Made by a program: the position numbers and the translations under genes
Notes under the pieces: model-generated
The model's database searches: none
The model's input: only the letters and a program-made list of their open reading frames with translations
What the model was told of the DNA's origin: nothing
NCBI GenBank assembly: GCA_030263455.1
Contig: SZOZ01000003.1
Span: forward strand, 124,001-188,000
Direction of reading: 5' to 3'
Origin: Synechococcales cyanobacterium CNB
GTDB lineage: Bacteria > Planctomycetota > Phycisphaerae > Phycisphaerales > UBA1924
Length of the DNA stretch: 64,000 nucleotides
Shown here: positions 1 to 9,078 of the stretch, one piece after another
Position numbering within the stretch: the first letter of the stretch is position 1
How the letters are laid out: every line of letters begins with the position of its first letter

Positions 1-68
1 GGCCAGTCGCGCTGCGCCGCGTAGGCCTGCGCAGGCAACCCCGGCGGCAGAGTCGAAGCGGGGGACAT
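1..68 (-). CDS. Possible 5' end of a divergent gene, cut by the window edge
   Basis: On the minus strand an ATG at 68 opens a frame that stays open to base 1 (22 codons, beginning MSPASTLPPG and ending AAQRDW). It points away from the UbiD gene, only 11 bases from that gene's start. No Shine-Dalgarno sequence is obvious. The fragment is too short to assign to a family, and an open frame this short can occur by chance in GC-rich DNA, so this is only a tentative call. Confidence 0.3.
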   Translation of the reverse strand, partial: MSPASTLPPGLPAQAYAAQRDW

Positions 69-79
69 AGGCTGGGGCG

Positions 80-2158
80 GTGTACCGGACACTCGGCGAG
101 TTTACGGCTGCCCTGGAGCGAGCGGGCGAACTGGTCCGAGTTCGCGTGCCGGTCTCGCCCGTGCTGGAGATCGCGGAGATCGCCGACCGGGAGAGCAAGT
201 CGCCCGCGCCGAACGCGCCGAGTGTGGCCGCGCGGCGGACTGACCCCGCGCACGCGCACCTCGGCGGGCGGGCGCTGCTCTTCGAGAACGTCGAGGGGTC
301 GGACTTTCCCGTGGTCATCAACTCTTTCGGCTCCTACCGGCGCATGGAGATGGCGCTCGGTTGCGAGCGTGAAGGCGGCTTCGAGGCGATCGCCGCGCGG
401 ATCGGCTCGCTCGTGCGTCCGCGGCCGCCGCGCGGTCTGGGCGAGGCTCTGGCGAAGGTGCGGGAGTTGTTTCCTCTGCTGCGGATCGGGCCGCGGCGAG
501 TGGCGCGTGCCGCGTGCCAGGAGGTCGTGCTGACCGGCGATGCGATCGACCTGCGCCGGTTGCCGCTGATCCGGTGCTGGCCCCTCGACGGCGACGCGGG
601 AGCGGTGGGCTACCCGCCGGGTGTGAACGACGGCGTGCCCGGCGTCGAAGTCGGTGAGGCGTGGGACCGCCTGTATCGCGGCCGGTACGTCACGCTCGCG
701 GGCGTGCACACCATTCACGCCGAGGACGCCGGCAAGGCAAAGCCGCCGAGCCACAACGTCGGCATGTACCGCATGCAACTGATGGGCCGCCGACTGCTGG
801 CGATGCACTGGCACATGCACCACGACGGGGCGCGTCACTGGCGATCGTGGAAGGAGCGCGGCGAGCGGATGCCTGTGGCGATCGCGCTGGGGGGGGAGAG
901 CGTGCTGCCGTACGCGGCGACGTGCCCGCTGCCGCCGGGCGTCAGCGAGCTGCTGATGGCGGGGTTTCTCAACAGGGGAGGAATCCCGATGGTGCGGGCG
1001 CGAACGGTTCCGGTGCGCGTGCCGGCGAACTCGGAGATCGTCATCGAGGGATGGGTGTCGACGGAGGCGGGCTATCCGGGGTGGGATCCGCGCGACGCGG
1101 CGTGCGGGCCGCTCGGCCCCGGCGCGCTGTTCGAAGGCCCCTTCGGTGACCACACGGGGTTCTATTCGTTGCCCGATCGTTACCCGATCATGGAGGTGAC
1201 GGCGATGACGCACCGGCGCGGCGCGGTGTATCCCACGACAATCGTCGGCCCGCCGCCGCAGGAGGACTACTACCTCGGCAAGGCGACGGAGCGGATCATG
1301 CTCCCGCTGCTGCGGACGATCATCCCGGATATCGAGGACTACGACCTGCCGATGTTCGGCGCGTTCCACAACTGCGTGTTCATCCGTGTCCGCAAGCACT
1401 ACCCTTTGCACGCGCGCCGCGTGATGCACGCCGTCTGGGGCGCGGGGCAGATGTCGTGGACGAAGACCGTGTTCGTGGTTGACGCGGAGGTGGACGTGCA
1501 CGATCGGCGTGCGGTGATGGAGGCGGCGGCGCGCTGGTGCGACCCGGCGCGAGACATGGAGATCGTGCACGGGCCGCTGGACATCCTCGACCATGCCTCG
1601 CCGCACCTCGGCGCGGGGACGAAGATGGGCTTCGACTGCACGCGCAAGCGTCCGGGCGAGGAGGTGGGTGGGGTCGCGGTGGGGGAGGGGCCGATGCCGA
1701 TCGCGGAGGGGGCGAAGGCGGCGTCGATCGTCGAGCGTGTTCGGTCCGTGGGGGGTGTGCTCGACGCGCGCCTCGACGGCGACTGCCCCGGCTGGCTGCT
1801 CGTTCGCGTGGACAAGGCCGCGGACACCTCCGGGCAGGCCGGCCTTGCGCGGCGGGTAATCGAATCGGCGTTCGAGGCGGGCGCGGGGCTGGTGCGGTTC
1901 GTGGTTGTGCTCGGGCGTAGGGTCGTGATCGACGATGCCGAGGCCGCGCTGTTCCACTGGCCGGCGAACTGGGATCCGGGCCGGGACACGATCGTCCTGC
2001 GGGACGAGCGGGGTTCGATTGCCGGATTCGATGCGACGCCGAAGGGGCGTGACGACGCTGCGGCGGGGCGAGCAGTCCGCGACTGGCCGCCGTTGCTGGA
2101 GATGCCGGCCGGGATCAAGGACCGGGTTTCGGCTCGATGGTCGGAGTACGGCTTGTGA
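80..2158 (+). CDS. ubiD: UbiD-family prenyl-FMN-dependent decarboxylase
   Basis: Predicted 692-residue UbiD-family decarboxylase. Family members use prenylated FMN to decarboxylate aromatic or unsaturated acids; the best-known role is 4-hydroxy-3-polyprenylbenzoate in ubiquinone synthesis, with related enzymes in menaquinone pathways. Visible family signatures are ACQEVVLTGDAIDL near 152, the cofactor motif HNVGMYRMQ near 225, EGPFGDHTGFYS near 354 and a C-terminal GTKMGFDCTRK stretch. It is longer than E. coli UbiD (about 490 residues), with extra sequence near residues 38-58 and at the C-terminus. The start is GTG. UbiE and a polyprenyl diphosphate synthase elsewhere in the window fit a quinone role, but the exact substrate cannot be read from sequence. 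The UbiX partner is not in the window. Confidence 0.9.
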   Translation: MYRTLGEFTAALERAGELVRVRVPVSPVLEIAEIADRESKSPAPNAPSVAARRTDPAHAHLGGRALLFENVEGSDFPVVINSFGSYRRMEMALGCEREGGFEAIAARIGSLVRPRPPRGLGEALAKVRELFPLLRIGPRRVARAACQEVVLTGDAIDLRRLPLIRCWPLDGDAGAVGYPPGVNDGVPGVEVGEAWDRLYRGRYVTLAGVHTIHAEDAGKAKPPSHNVGMYRMQLMGRRLLAMHWHMHHDGARHWRSWKERGERMPVAIALGGESVLPYAATCPLPPGVSELLMAGFLNRGGIPMVRARTVPVRVPANSEIVIEGWVSTEAGYPGWDPRDAACGPLGPGALFEGPFGDHTGFYSLPDRYPIMEVTAMTHRRGAVYPTTIVGPPPQEDYYLGKATERIMLPLLRTIIPDIEDYDLPMFGAFHNCVFIRVRKHYPLHARRVMHAVWGAGQMSWTKTVFVVDAEVDVHDRRAVMEAAARWCDPARDMEIVHGPLDILDHASPHLGAGTKMGFDCTRKRPGEEVGGVAVGEGPMPIAEGAKAASIVERVRSVGGVLDARLDGDCPGWLLVRVDKAADTSGQAGLARRVIESAFEAGAGLVRFVVVLGRRVVIDDAEAALFHWPANWDPGRDTIVLRDERGSIAGFDATPKGRDDAAAGRAVRDWPPLLEMPAGIKDRVSARWSEYGL

Positions 2159-2176
2159 GGGTTGCCCGGCTGTCGT

Positions 2177-2665
2177 TCACGACTCGCCGCGCAGCCGGCG
2201 CAGTTCGCCGAGCGTCTGTTCGAGTTGCCGCTTGAGGCGGCGCACGCGGAGGAGCGAGCGGACGCGCGTGAGCAACTCGACGCGGTTGACGGGCTTGGTG
2301 AGGAAGTCGTCGGCCCCCGCTTCGACGGCCCGCTCGACATCGCCGACCTCGTTGAGGGCCGTCACCATGATGACGGGAATGTCGCGCGTTGCGGGGTTGG
2401 ACTTGATCCGCTCGCAGACCTGGAAGCCGCTCATTCTGGGCATCATCACGTCGAGGAGGACGATGTCGGGGGCGGCCTGCTCAACGGCGGACATGGCCTC
2501 CACACCGTCGCGGGCGGTGCGGACGGGGCACTCCAGTTCCTCGAGGTAGGCCTGGAGGAGTTCGAGATTCTGCTCGTTGTCGTCGACCACGAGGACGGAC
2601 GCTTGGGAGGCGTCGAAGTCGGCCGCGTCGAGCGGGTCGCCGATCCCGTCCGGTGTCTGGGGCAT
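2177..2665 (-). CDS. Single-domain response regulator
   Basis: A 162-residue CheY-like receiver protein. The phosphorylation site is complete: acidic pair D28/D29, acceptor D72 in LLDVMMP, T102 in MVTA and K124 in LTKP. After the receiver there is only a basic, probably helical tail ([19 protein letters not shown]), with no DNA-binding or enzymatic output domain. The ATG at 2665 is chosen because GGAG lies 8 bases upstream; the frame stays open to 2773, but that start has no ribosome-binding site. No histidine kinase is adjacent. It converges on the UbiD gene with an 18-base gap. The receiver with a coiled tail resembles regulators that act by protein-protein contact; its partner is unknown. 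Confidence 0.88.
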   Translation of the reverse strand: MPQTPDGIGDPLDAADFDASQASVLVVDDNEQNLELLQAYLEELECPVRTARDGVEAMSAVEQAAPDIVLLDVMMPRMSGFQVCERIKSNPATRDIPVIMVTALNEVGDVERAVEAGADDFLTKPVNRVELLTRVRSLLRVRRLKRQLEQTLGELRRLRGES

Positions 2666-2912
2666 GGTCGGGTCTCCGCGCCCGGGTGGCTGCCCGGACG
2701 CCACGATGGTAATGACTTTCGCCGCTCGGAGTCCGACCGGCGTGACCTGAGACATCGAATCGGGGGTGGCCATGGGCGATTCCCGGGTCGGCTTGATTCA
2801 GGGGGGGGCGAAGGGAACAATCGTGGTGCGCGGGGTCCGGGAACGCGCGGGCTTCCAAGACCTTCCTGGACAGTCAGTTGCGCGAGCCGGGCCCAGGGAA
2901 CGGAGCCTGTCG

Positions 2913-3377
2913 ATGCCTCCCACACGCACGCCTGCCCGCCCAGTCTGGGAAGACCGGTTCGCCAAGCCCACCGCCGATGCCCTCCGGACCTCGATCGATC
3001 CTGTCCATGCTGACCTTTTCGACCTGGCCCGGACCCGTCTGGCTGCGCTCCCGGGTGCGGCGGAAGACCTCGTGTGGCACGGGATTCCGTGGCGATGGAC
3101 GTTTGTCTACCGCCAAGGGCCGGAGGCAGCCTGCTCGGCCATCGCGTACCTCGTTCCCAAGCCGGACCGGCCCCTGATCGCGATCCCTATCCCGCACCAG
3201 GTGTTGTCGAGCGTCCGGCTGAAGAAGTCGTCGCGGCTTATCCGCGAGGGGCTGTCGCAGGCCAAGGTTGTGGCCGGGGTCTATTGGCCGCAGTGGGAAC
3301 TGGCGTCCAAGTCGCTGCTGGACGAGGTTGTTTCGCTGATCGAGCACCGGCTCGTCGGCGCGACCCAGTCCGCCTGA
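2913..3377 (+). CDS. Small uncharacterised protein resembling DUF1801/YdhG-type proteins
   Basis: A 154-residue soluble protein with no signal peptide or membrane segment. The ATG at 2913 has GGAG 7 bases upstream; the longer open frame from 2766 lacks a ribosome-binding site and is low in family-like sequence. The stretch LPGAAEDLVWHGIPWRWTFVY, followed by AYLVPKP and a basic helical C-terminus, is reminiscent of the DUF1801/DUF3788 fold group, small proteins of unknown biochemical role. A clearer tandem DUF1801 gene lies at 34141. The family assignment is by eye only; no enzymatic function is proposed. Confidence 0.7.
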   Translation: MPPTRTPARPVWEDRFAKPTADALRTSIDPVHADLFDLARTRLAALPGAAEDLVWHGIPWRWTFVYRQGPEAACSAIAYLVPKPDRPLIAIPIPHQVLSSVRLKKSSRLIREGLSQAKVVAGVYWPQWELASKSLLDEVVSLIEHRLVGATQSA

Positions 3378-3498
3378 CCAGGCTCTTCGGCGCGATGGGT
3401 TGGGCGTGGGCGTTTCTCCGTTGCAGGCGGATGGCCGGGCGAGCCGATCCGTGGGCAGGCCGCGGGCAATGATTGCTGATGCGGACGGAGGATCGGAC

Positions 3499-5058
3499 TT
3501 GATCGGGCCAACCCACGAGACGCGGCGTCAGTTCCTTTCGCACCTCGCGGCGATGCTGCTCGCGGTCGCTGCGGCTGTGGTCGCGTGCGGGCCGGCGATC
3601 GGGCAGCCGCTCAACGGACGGCTGGAGAGCGTGCTCGCTCATGCGGGCCTGGGCGAGCGGGCACGGGTCAGCCTGAGCGTGGTGGACCTCGGCACGGGTC
3701 GTACGCTCGCGGCGATCAACCCCGACGTCGCCCTGATTCCTGCGTCGAACATGAAGGTGCTGACCAGCGGAACCGCGCTGGTGACGCTCGGGCCGGACTT
3801 CGTCTTCCGCACCGAACTGGCGCGCGCCGGCGATCGCCTCATCATCCGCGGTTCGGGCGACCCGGCGCTGGCCGACCCGGACCTGCTCGAACAGACGCAG
3901 GCGGGGATGAGCGTCGAGGACCTGTTGCGGATGCTGGCCGAGGCCGTGGCGAAGGGCTTCGAGGGTCGCATCTCCGAGATCATCGTGGACGACCGGGTGT
4001 TTGACCGTGTGTACGTGCATCCCGCGTGGGATCCGTCGGACCTGAACCGGCGATACGCGCCCGAGGTTTCGGGGCTGAACTTCCACGGGAATCTGCTGTG
4101 GCTGTATCCGCGTCCCGCGCCCGAAGGACCGGGGCACGCGCCGCGGGTGGCCATCCAGCCGCGTGCGGACTGGATCGAGGTCGTGGTCGCGGGCCGGACG
4201 ATCGCGGACGGCGCGGACACGGCCTGGTTCGCCCGCGACGCGGGGTCGAACCGGTTCCGGTTACACGGGGACGTGCGGACGGCGCGGCGCTACCCGGAGC
4301 AGGTGCCGACGCACAACAACCCGCTGCTGTTCGGCCAGTTGCTGGCGGATCGGCTGCTCGCGCTGGGGGTGCGGGTGGGGAACGAGACCCGTCCGGGACA
4401 TCGCCCCCCGGCGGCTGTGCGGCTGGTCGGCGAGAACGAGTCGCTGCCGGAGGGCGTCGCGCTGGCTGTCGTCACAACGCCGATCGCGGACGTGCTGCGC
4501 CGCTGCAACACCGACTCGAACAACATGTACGCCGAGGCGTTGCTGAAGCTTTCGGGCAAGCGGGTGACCGGGGAGCCTGGCTCATGGGCGAACGGGGCGG
4601 CGGTGGTGCGCATGGTGATGCAGGACCGAATCGGGGAGGTGCACGCTGCGCGCACCGTCGTCGCGGACGGGTCCGGCCTGTGCGATCTCAATCGGGTGTC
4701 GGCATCGACGCTGACGGCGTGGCTCGTGTCGTTCGAGCGGGACGAGCGGCTGCGCAGCGCGTTCATGGACTCGCTGGCCGTGCCGGGGGAGGGGACGTTC
4801 ACGCGCCGTTTCCAGGGCGTCGCGCTGAAGAACCTGGTCGCCGGCAAGAGCGGCACGCTGATGCGCACCGGCGTGCGCACGCTGTCGGGGTACGTCGTGC
4901 ATCCGGTGACGGGCCGGCGCCTCGCGTACGCGGTGCTGGTGAACGGCGTAACCGGGGAGTCGGGGCCGGCGGCGTCGCGGTTCGCGGAGCGGGTCGTCGG
5001 CGTGCTCGACGAGTGGCTCGCGGAGCAGGAAGCGTCGGCGGGCGCGTTCGGTGGTTGA
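3499..5058 (+). CDS. dacB: D-alanyl-D-alanine carboxypeptidase/endopeptidase, PBP4 (S13) family
   Basis: A 519-residue exported penicillin-binding protein that trims or cleaves peptidoglycan peptides. The three serine-acylase motifs are present: S83-N-M-K86, S340-N-N342 and K450-S-G452, in the spacing expected of the S13 family, which carries a large insertion between the first two motifs. The start is placed at a TTG (3499) with GGAGG 7 bases upstream. It gives a mature-looking twin-arginine signal (TRRQFL followed by a hydrophobic stretch and a GPAIGQ cleavage region). The frame remains open to 3400, but upstream ATG/GTG candidates have poor ribosome-binding sites. Periplasmic location is inferred. 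Confidence 0.92.
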   Translation: MIGPTHETRRQFLSHLAAMLLAVAAAVVACGPAIGQPLNGRLESVLAHAGLGERARVSLSVVDLGTGRTLAAINPDVALIPASNMKVLTSGTALVTLGPDFVFRTELARAGDRLIIRGSGDPALADPDLLEQTQAGMSVEDLLRMLAEAVAKGFEGRISEIIVDDRVFDRVYVHPAWDPSDLNRRYAPEVSGLNFHGNLLWLYPRPAPEGPGHAPRVAIQPRADWIEVVVAGRTIADGADTAWFARDAGSNRFRLHGDVRTARRYPEQVPTHNNPLLFGQLLADRLLALGVRVGNETRPGHRPPAAVRLVGENESLPEGVALAVVTTPIADVLRRCNTDSNNMYAEALLKLSGKRVTGEPGSWANGAAVVRMVMQDRIGEVHAARTVVADGSGLCDLNRVSASTLTAWLVSFERDERLRSAFMDSLAVPGEGTFTRRFQGVALKNLVAGKSGTLMRTGVRTLSGYVVHPVTGRRLAYAVLVNGVTGESGPAASRFAERVVGVLDEWLAEQEASAGAFGG

Positions 5059-5084
5059 CGGCGGTCCCCGCTCGCGTGACGCGA

Positions 5085-8000
5085 TCAGACGTTGAAGTAC
5101 CGTGCCTCCGGGTGATGCACGACGATCGCGCTCGTGGACTGTTCCGGCTCGATCTGCCAGTTTTCGGTGAGGGTGCAGCCGATGCGCTCGGGGCGGAGCA
5201 GGCGGAAGAGTTTCTCCTGGTCGGCCAGCTCGGGGCACGCCGGGTAGCCGAACGAGTAGCGGCTGCCGCGGTAATGCTGGGCGAAGAGTTCGCGGATGCG
5301 TGGCGAGTCGTCGGACGCGATGCCGAGTTCCTGCCGCATGCGCTTGTGCCAGAGTTCCGCGAGTGCCTCGGCGGTCTCGACCGAGAGGCCGTGGAGGTAG
5401 AGGTACTCGGTATAGTCGTTGCGGGCGAAGAGTTCGCGTGACAGGTCCGAGGCCCGCTGCCCGACGGTGACGCACGAGAATCCCACGGTGTCGATGCGTC
5501 CCGAGTCCACGGGCGCGAAGAAGTCGGAGATGCAGAGTCGCCGACCGGCTCGCTGCCGGGGGAAGGTGAAGCGCAGCAGTTCCGACCTTGATTCGTGCCC
5601 GACCTGCCCGGGGTCGTAGATGACGAGGTCATCACCGTCCGACTGGCAGGGGAAGTAGCCGTAGACGACGCGCGGCTCGAGGATGCGCTCGTCGCGGCAC
5701 CGTGCTTTCCACCGCTCGAAGACGGGCAGGATGCTCTCGGCGAGCGCGTGCTCGTACTCGGCGTCCGTCATGCGTCCCTTTCGGAACTGCCACTGCCCGC
5801 GGAAGAGCGCGACCGTGTTGATGAACGGGTAGATCTCGTCCGGGTCGATGCCGGCCACGACGCGCGTTCCCCAGAACGGCGGCCGCGGGATGCTCACGTC
5901 GGTCGAGACGTCCGAACGGACACGCTCGCGCAGGGCGACGGTGCCGTGGCCGATCGCTTCGGCCTGCCTGGCTCGCTCGATCCGTGCGGCGGCGACGACC
6001 TTCTCGGCTTCGGAGCGCTTGGCGAGGCGTGCCTCGACCTCGGCGTCGAGTTCGTGGGTGCGGCGCGACGAGAGCAGGTCCATGATGCGGAGGCCTTCGA
6101 AGGCGTCCTTGCCGTAGTAGAGCGGCCCGGCGTAGATCGAGCGCAGGCGATCCTCGGCGTAGTGGCGGGTGAGAGCCGCGCCGCCGAGGATGACGGGGAC
6201 GGTCACGCCGAGTTCGTTCAGTTCGCGGAGGTTTTCCTCCATGACGTTGACGCTCTTGACGAGGAGGCCTGAGAGGCCGATCGCGTCGGCGCGTTTCTCT
6301 CGCCAGGCGTCGAGGATGTTCGAGAGGGGCTGCTTGATGCCGATGTTGTGGACGGTGTATCCGTTGTTGGTGAGGATGACGTCCACGAGGTTCTTCCCGA
6401 TGTCGTGGACGTCGCCCTTGACGGTCGCGAGCACGATCGAGCCGCGCGTCTGGCCCTCGACCCGCTCCATGTGCGGTTCGAGGTGCGCGACGGCCATCTT
6501 CATCACCTCGGCGGACTGGAGCACAAACGGCAGCTGCATCCTCCCCGAGCCGAAGAGTTCGCCGACGGTCTTCATGCCGTCGAGGAGGTGGTCGTTGATG
6601 ATGTCGAGCGCGGAGTATCGGGCCAGCGCCTCGTCGAGCGTCGCGGCGAGCCCCTCCTTCTCGCCGTCCACGACGTGCGCGCGGAGGCGTTCCTCGAGTG
6701 TCGCGGCCTTGCGGTCCTGCTTCGACGGCGTGGCGGCAGACGCACCCTTGAACAGGTCGATGAACGCCTGGAGGGGATCAAAGGCCGCGTCGCTCACGCC
6801 CGCGGGCATGCCGGTTCCGCCGAGCGATTCGTGCCGGCGGTCGTAGATGAGGTCGAGCGCGGCCCGCTGCTGAGGCTCGGGAATCTTGTTCAGGGGAAGA
6901 ATCTTGGAAGCATGAACGATCGCGCTGACCATCCCGGCCTCGACGAGTTCGTGCAGGAAGACGGAGTTCAGCACGACGCGGGCAGCGGGTGCAAGGCCGA
7001 ACGACACGTTCGACACGCCGCACGTCAGCTGGCATCGCGGGAGGGCGGCGGCGATGCGGCGTGTGCCCTCGATTGTCTCCAGAGCACTCCGGCGGTCGGC
7101 CTCCATCCCGGTCGAGATCGGGAGCACGAGCGGGTCGAAGAAGAGGTCGTCTTCCGAGAGGCCGTGCAGGCTCGTCGCGCGGTGGTGCGCCCGCAGGGCG
7201 ATCGCCAGTTTGCGGTCCGCGGTGCGTGCCATCGCGGCTTCGCGGTCCTCGTCGATCGTGCCGATCACGAGCGCGGCGCCGTAGGTCTTTGCGAGCCGAC
7301 AGATCGCGTCGAACTTCTCCTCGCCGTCCTCAAAGTTCGCGGAGTTGATAATGCACGTGCCCGGCGCACGCTTCAGGCCCGCCTCGATGGTGGCGATCTG
7401 CGTCGAGTCCAGCATCAGCGGGGCGTCCACCTGCCGCGCGACGCGGGCGACGATCTCGCCCATATCGCGGGCGTTGTCGCGGCCGGCATAGTCCACGTTC
7501 AGGTCGAGCAGGTGGCTGCCCTCGCGCAACTGCGAACGCGCAAGCGACACGATGCCGTCCCAGTCCTCCGCTTCGAGCAGCTCCTTGAACCTGCGGCTGC
7601 CCGAGGCGTTCATCCGTTCGCCGACGATGAGGAACGAGGTGTCCTGCCGATGCTCGACCGGGGCGTAGAGGCTCGTTGTCGCGGTCCGAAGCGGCACGAT
7701 CGTTCGTTCCGTCGGCGGCCTGTCGCGCAGGCCGTGCTCGTCGAGGGCGCGCACGAGCGCGGCGATGTGCTCCGGCGTCGTGCCGCAGCACCCGCCGACC
7801 AGCCGCACGCCGTCGCGCTCGACGAACCGCAACAGGTCGGCCGCGAACGGCAGCGGCCCGAGCGGGAAGACCGCCCTGCCCTCGTGCAGCACGGGCAGCC
7901 CGGCGTTCGGCACGACCGAGACGTGGCGCGGCCAGTGACGCGAAAGGTACTGCACGTGCTCGGACATCTCCGTCGGCCCGGTCGCGCAGTTCAACCCAAG

Positions 8001-8666
8001 CGACGCGATCGGGTAGCGAGAGAGCGCGGCGGCCGCCGCCTCGATCGAGGTGCCGAGCAGCATCGTGCCGGTCGTCTCGATCGTGACCGAGACGAGAATC
8101 GGCACGTCGTCGCTGGTGCGCCCGGCTTCGCTGAGCGCGCCCAGGCACGCGTTGATCGCACACTTGATCTGGAGGAGGTCCTGGCAGGTCTCGATCAGCA
8201 GGGCATCGACGCCGCCGGCGATCAGGCCGCGGGCCTGCTCGCGGTAACTGGCGAGCATGTCGTCCCAGCCGATCTGCCCCAGCGTGATGAGTTTGGTGCC
8301 AGGCCCGATGGAGCCGATGACGAACCGAGGGCGATCGCGCGTGCTGAACCGTTCGCAGGCTTCACGCGCGACGGTTGCCGCGAGTCGGTTCAGCTCGAAC
8401 GTCTCCGGGTCGAGACCGAACTCGCCGAGGACGTGGCGCGCCCCGCCGAAGGAGTCGGTCTCGACCGCGTCACACCCCGCGTCGAGGAAGGACTCGTGGA
8501 TCGACCGGATCAACTCGGGCCGGGAGCGCAGCAGCACCTCGGGGCAGTTCTCGCACCCGCAGTAGTCGCGCTCCACGTCAAGATCGTGGGCGTGGATCGA
8601 CGTGCCCATCGCCCCGTCCAGCACGACGACCCGTTCGGCCAAGGCTTGGAGTAACCGGCTGGGCAT
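5085..8666 (-). CDS. metH: Cobalamin-dependent methionine synthase
   Basis: A full-length 1193-residue MetH, which transfers the methyl group of 5-methyltetrahydrofolate to homocysteine via cobalamin. Domain order is canonical. The homocysteine domain covers residues 1 to about 315, with zinc ligands in NCATGP and GGCCGT. The pterin-binding domain spans about 345-620 and the B12 cap and Rossmann domains about 650-880. The B12 ligand motif DVHDIGKN lies near 753. A C-terminal S-adenosylmethionine-dependent reactivation domain covers about 930-1193. No MetE or MetF is nearby. A -10-like TATACT lies 60 bases upstream. No cobalamin or SAM riboswitch consensus was recognised in the 180-base upstream region. 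Confidence 0.97.
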   Translation of the reverse strand: MPSRLLQALAERVVVLDGAMGTSIHAHDLDVERDYCGCENCPEVLLRSRPELIRSIHESFLDAGCDAVETDSFGGARHVLGEFGLDPETFELNRLAATVAREACERFSTRDRPRFVIGSIGPGTKLITLGQIGWDDMLASYREQARGLIAGGVDALLIETCQDLLQIKCAINACLGALSEAGRTSDDVPILVSVTIETTGTMLLGTSIEAAAAALSRYPIASLGLNCATGPTEMSEHVQYLSRHWPRHVSVVPNAGLPVLHEGRAVFPLGPLPFAADLLRFVERDGVRLVGGCCGTTPEHIAALVRALDEHGLRDRPPTERTIVPLRTATTSLYAPVEHRQDTSFLIVGERMNASGSRRFKELLEAEDWDGIVSLARSQLREGSHLLDLNVDYAGRDNARDMGEIVARVARQVDAPLMLDSTQIATIEAGLKRAPGTCIINSANFEDGEEKFDAICRLAKTYGAALVIGTIDEDREAAMARTADRKLAIALRAHHRATSLHGLSEDDLFFDPLVLPISTGMEADRRSALETIEGTRRIAAALPRCQLTCGVSNVSFGLAPAARVVLNSVFLHELVEAGMVSAIVHASKILPLNKIPEPQQRAALDLIYDRRHESLGGTGMPAGVSDAAFDPLQAFIDLFKGASAATPSKQDRKAATLEERLRAHVVDGEKEGLAATLDEALARYSALDIINDHLLDGMKTVGELFGSGRMQLPFVLQSAEVMKMAVAHLEPHMERVEGQTRGSIVLATVKGDVHDIGKNLVDVILTNNGYTVHNIGIKQPLSNILDAWREKRADAIGLSGLLVKSVNVMEENLRELNELGVTVPVILGGAALTRHYAEDRLRSIYAGPLYYGKDAFEGLRIMDLLSSRRTHELDAEVEARLAKRSEAEKVVAAARIERARQAEAIGHGTVALRERVRSDVSTDVSIPRPPFWGTRVVAGIDPDEIYPFINTVALFRGQWQFRKGRMTDAEYEHALAESILPVFERWKARCRDERILEPRVVYGYFPCQSDGDDLVIYDPGQVGHESRSELLRFTFPRQRAGRRLCISDFFAPVDSGRIDTVGFSCVTVGQRASDLSRELFARNDYTEYLYLHGLSVETAEALAELWHKRMRQELGIASDDSPRIRELFAQHYRGSRYSFGYPACPELADQEKLFRLLRPERIGCTLTENWQIEPEQSTSAIVVHHPEARYFNV

Positions 8667-8725
8667 GGGGACGGCGTCCTCTCTGGCGTGCGGGGGTGAG
8701 CGTTTCCGGCCGAGGCGAGCCGGAC

Positions 8726-8731
8726 AGTATA
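8726..8731 (-). promoter_or_regulatory. Candidate -10 element upstream of metH
   Basis: On the minus strand the hexamer TATACT lies 60 bases before the metH start codon and downstream of the bL31 terminator, where an independent metH promoter would be expected. No good -35 hexamer is visible at 16-18 bases, so the call rests on the -10 match and position. Confidence 0.4.
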
Positions 8732-8742
8732 TCCTTTCATGC

Positions 8743-8766
8743 GGATAGATGGATGAATGGATAGAT
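8743..8766. repeat. Direct repeat GGATAGAT x2 in the metH upstream region
   Basis: GGATAGAT occurs at 8743-8750 and again at 8759-8766, start to start 16 bases. The intervening bases (GGATGAAT) keep the same four-base GATN rhythm, so the whole stretch looks like a degenerate tetranucleotide array. It lies just upstream of the candidate metH -10. It could be an operator or simple sequence; nothing distinguishes the two here. Confidence 0.5.
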
Positions 8767-8774
8767 CGAGGCAG

Positions 8775-8801
8775 AAAATCGGCCGGGCGCGTTGCCCGGC
8801 C
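8775..8801 (-). terminator. Rho-independent terminator of rpmE
   Basis: A perfect 8-base-pair stem (GGCCGGGC at 8781-8788 with GCCCGGCC at 8794-8801, 5-base loop) is followed on the minus strand by GATTTTC. It lies 47 bases past the bL31 stop codon and before metH, which separates the two transcription units. Confidence 0.75.
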
Positions 8802-8847
8802 TGGGTGGCTGTCGCTGCGGTGGTAGGGGTGCGGAGATGAAGAAGGC

Positions 8848-9078
8848 CTACTTGCCCTTCTTCTTGTCCGCCCGGAAGTAGTTGCCCTGGAACTTCTTCT
8901 GGAACTTCTCGAGTCGACCGGTGGCGTCCACGAAGGTCTGCTTGCCCGTGAAGAACGGGTGCGAGCCGGACCACACGTCGGCGTGGATCTCCGGGACCGT
9001 CGCCCCGACCTCCATCACGACCTCGCCGTTGTGGTAGACCTTGCAGTTGTAGAAACCGGGGTGGATGTCCTTCTTCAT
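8848..9078 (-). CDS. rpmE: 50S ribosomal protein bL31, zinc-free type
   Basis: A 76-residue bL31 protein of the large ribosomal subunit. It starts MKKDIHPGF and contains the conserved HPFFTGKQ. Of the usual four zinc-binding cysteines only the one in NCKV remains; the SDPFW/CxxC region is replaced by ADVWSGSHPF, so it belongs to the zinc-independent (C-minus) form. The frame continues upstream to 9378, but the family N-terminus fixes the start at 9078. It is monocistronic, followed by a strong hairpin terminator. Confidence 0.96.
   Translation of the reverse strand: MKKDIHPGFYNCKVYHNGEVVMEVGATVPEIHADVWSGSHPFFTGKQTFVDATGRLEKFQKKFQGNYFRADKKKGK

Noticed and set aside
6348-8654. A 768-residue plus-strand open frame opposite metH
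   Set aside because: It is the antisense of a certain gene in high-GC DNA, with low-complexity Arg/Ala/Glu-rich sequence and no family signatures.
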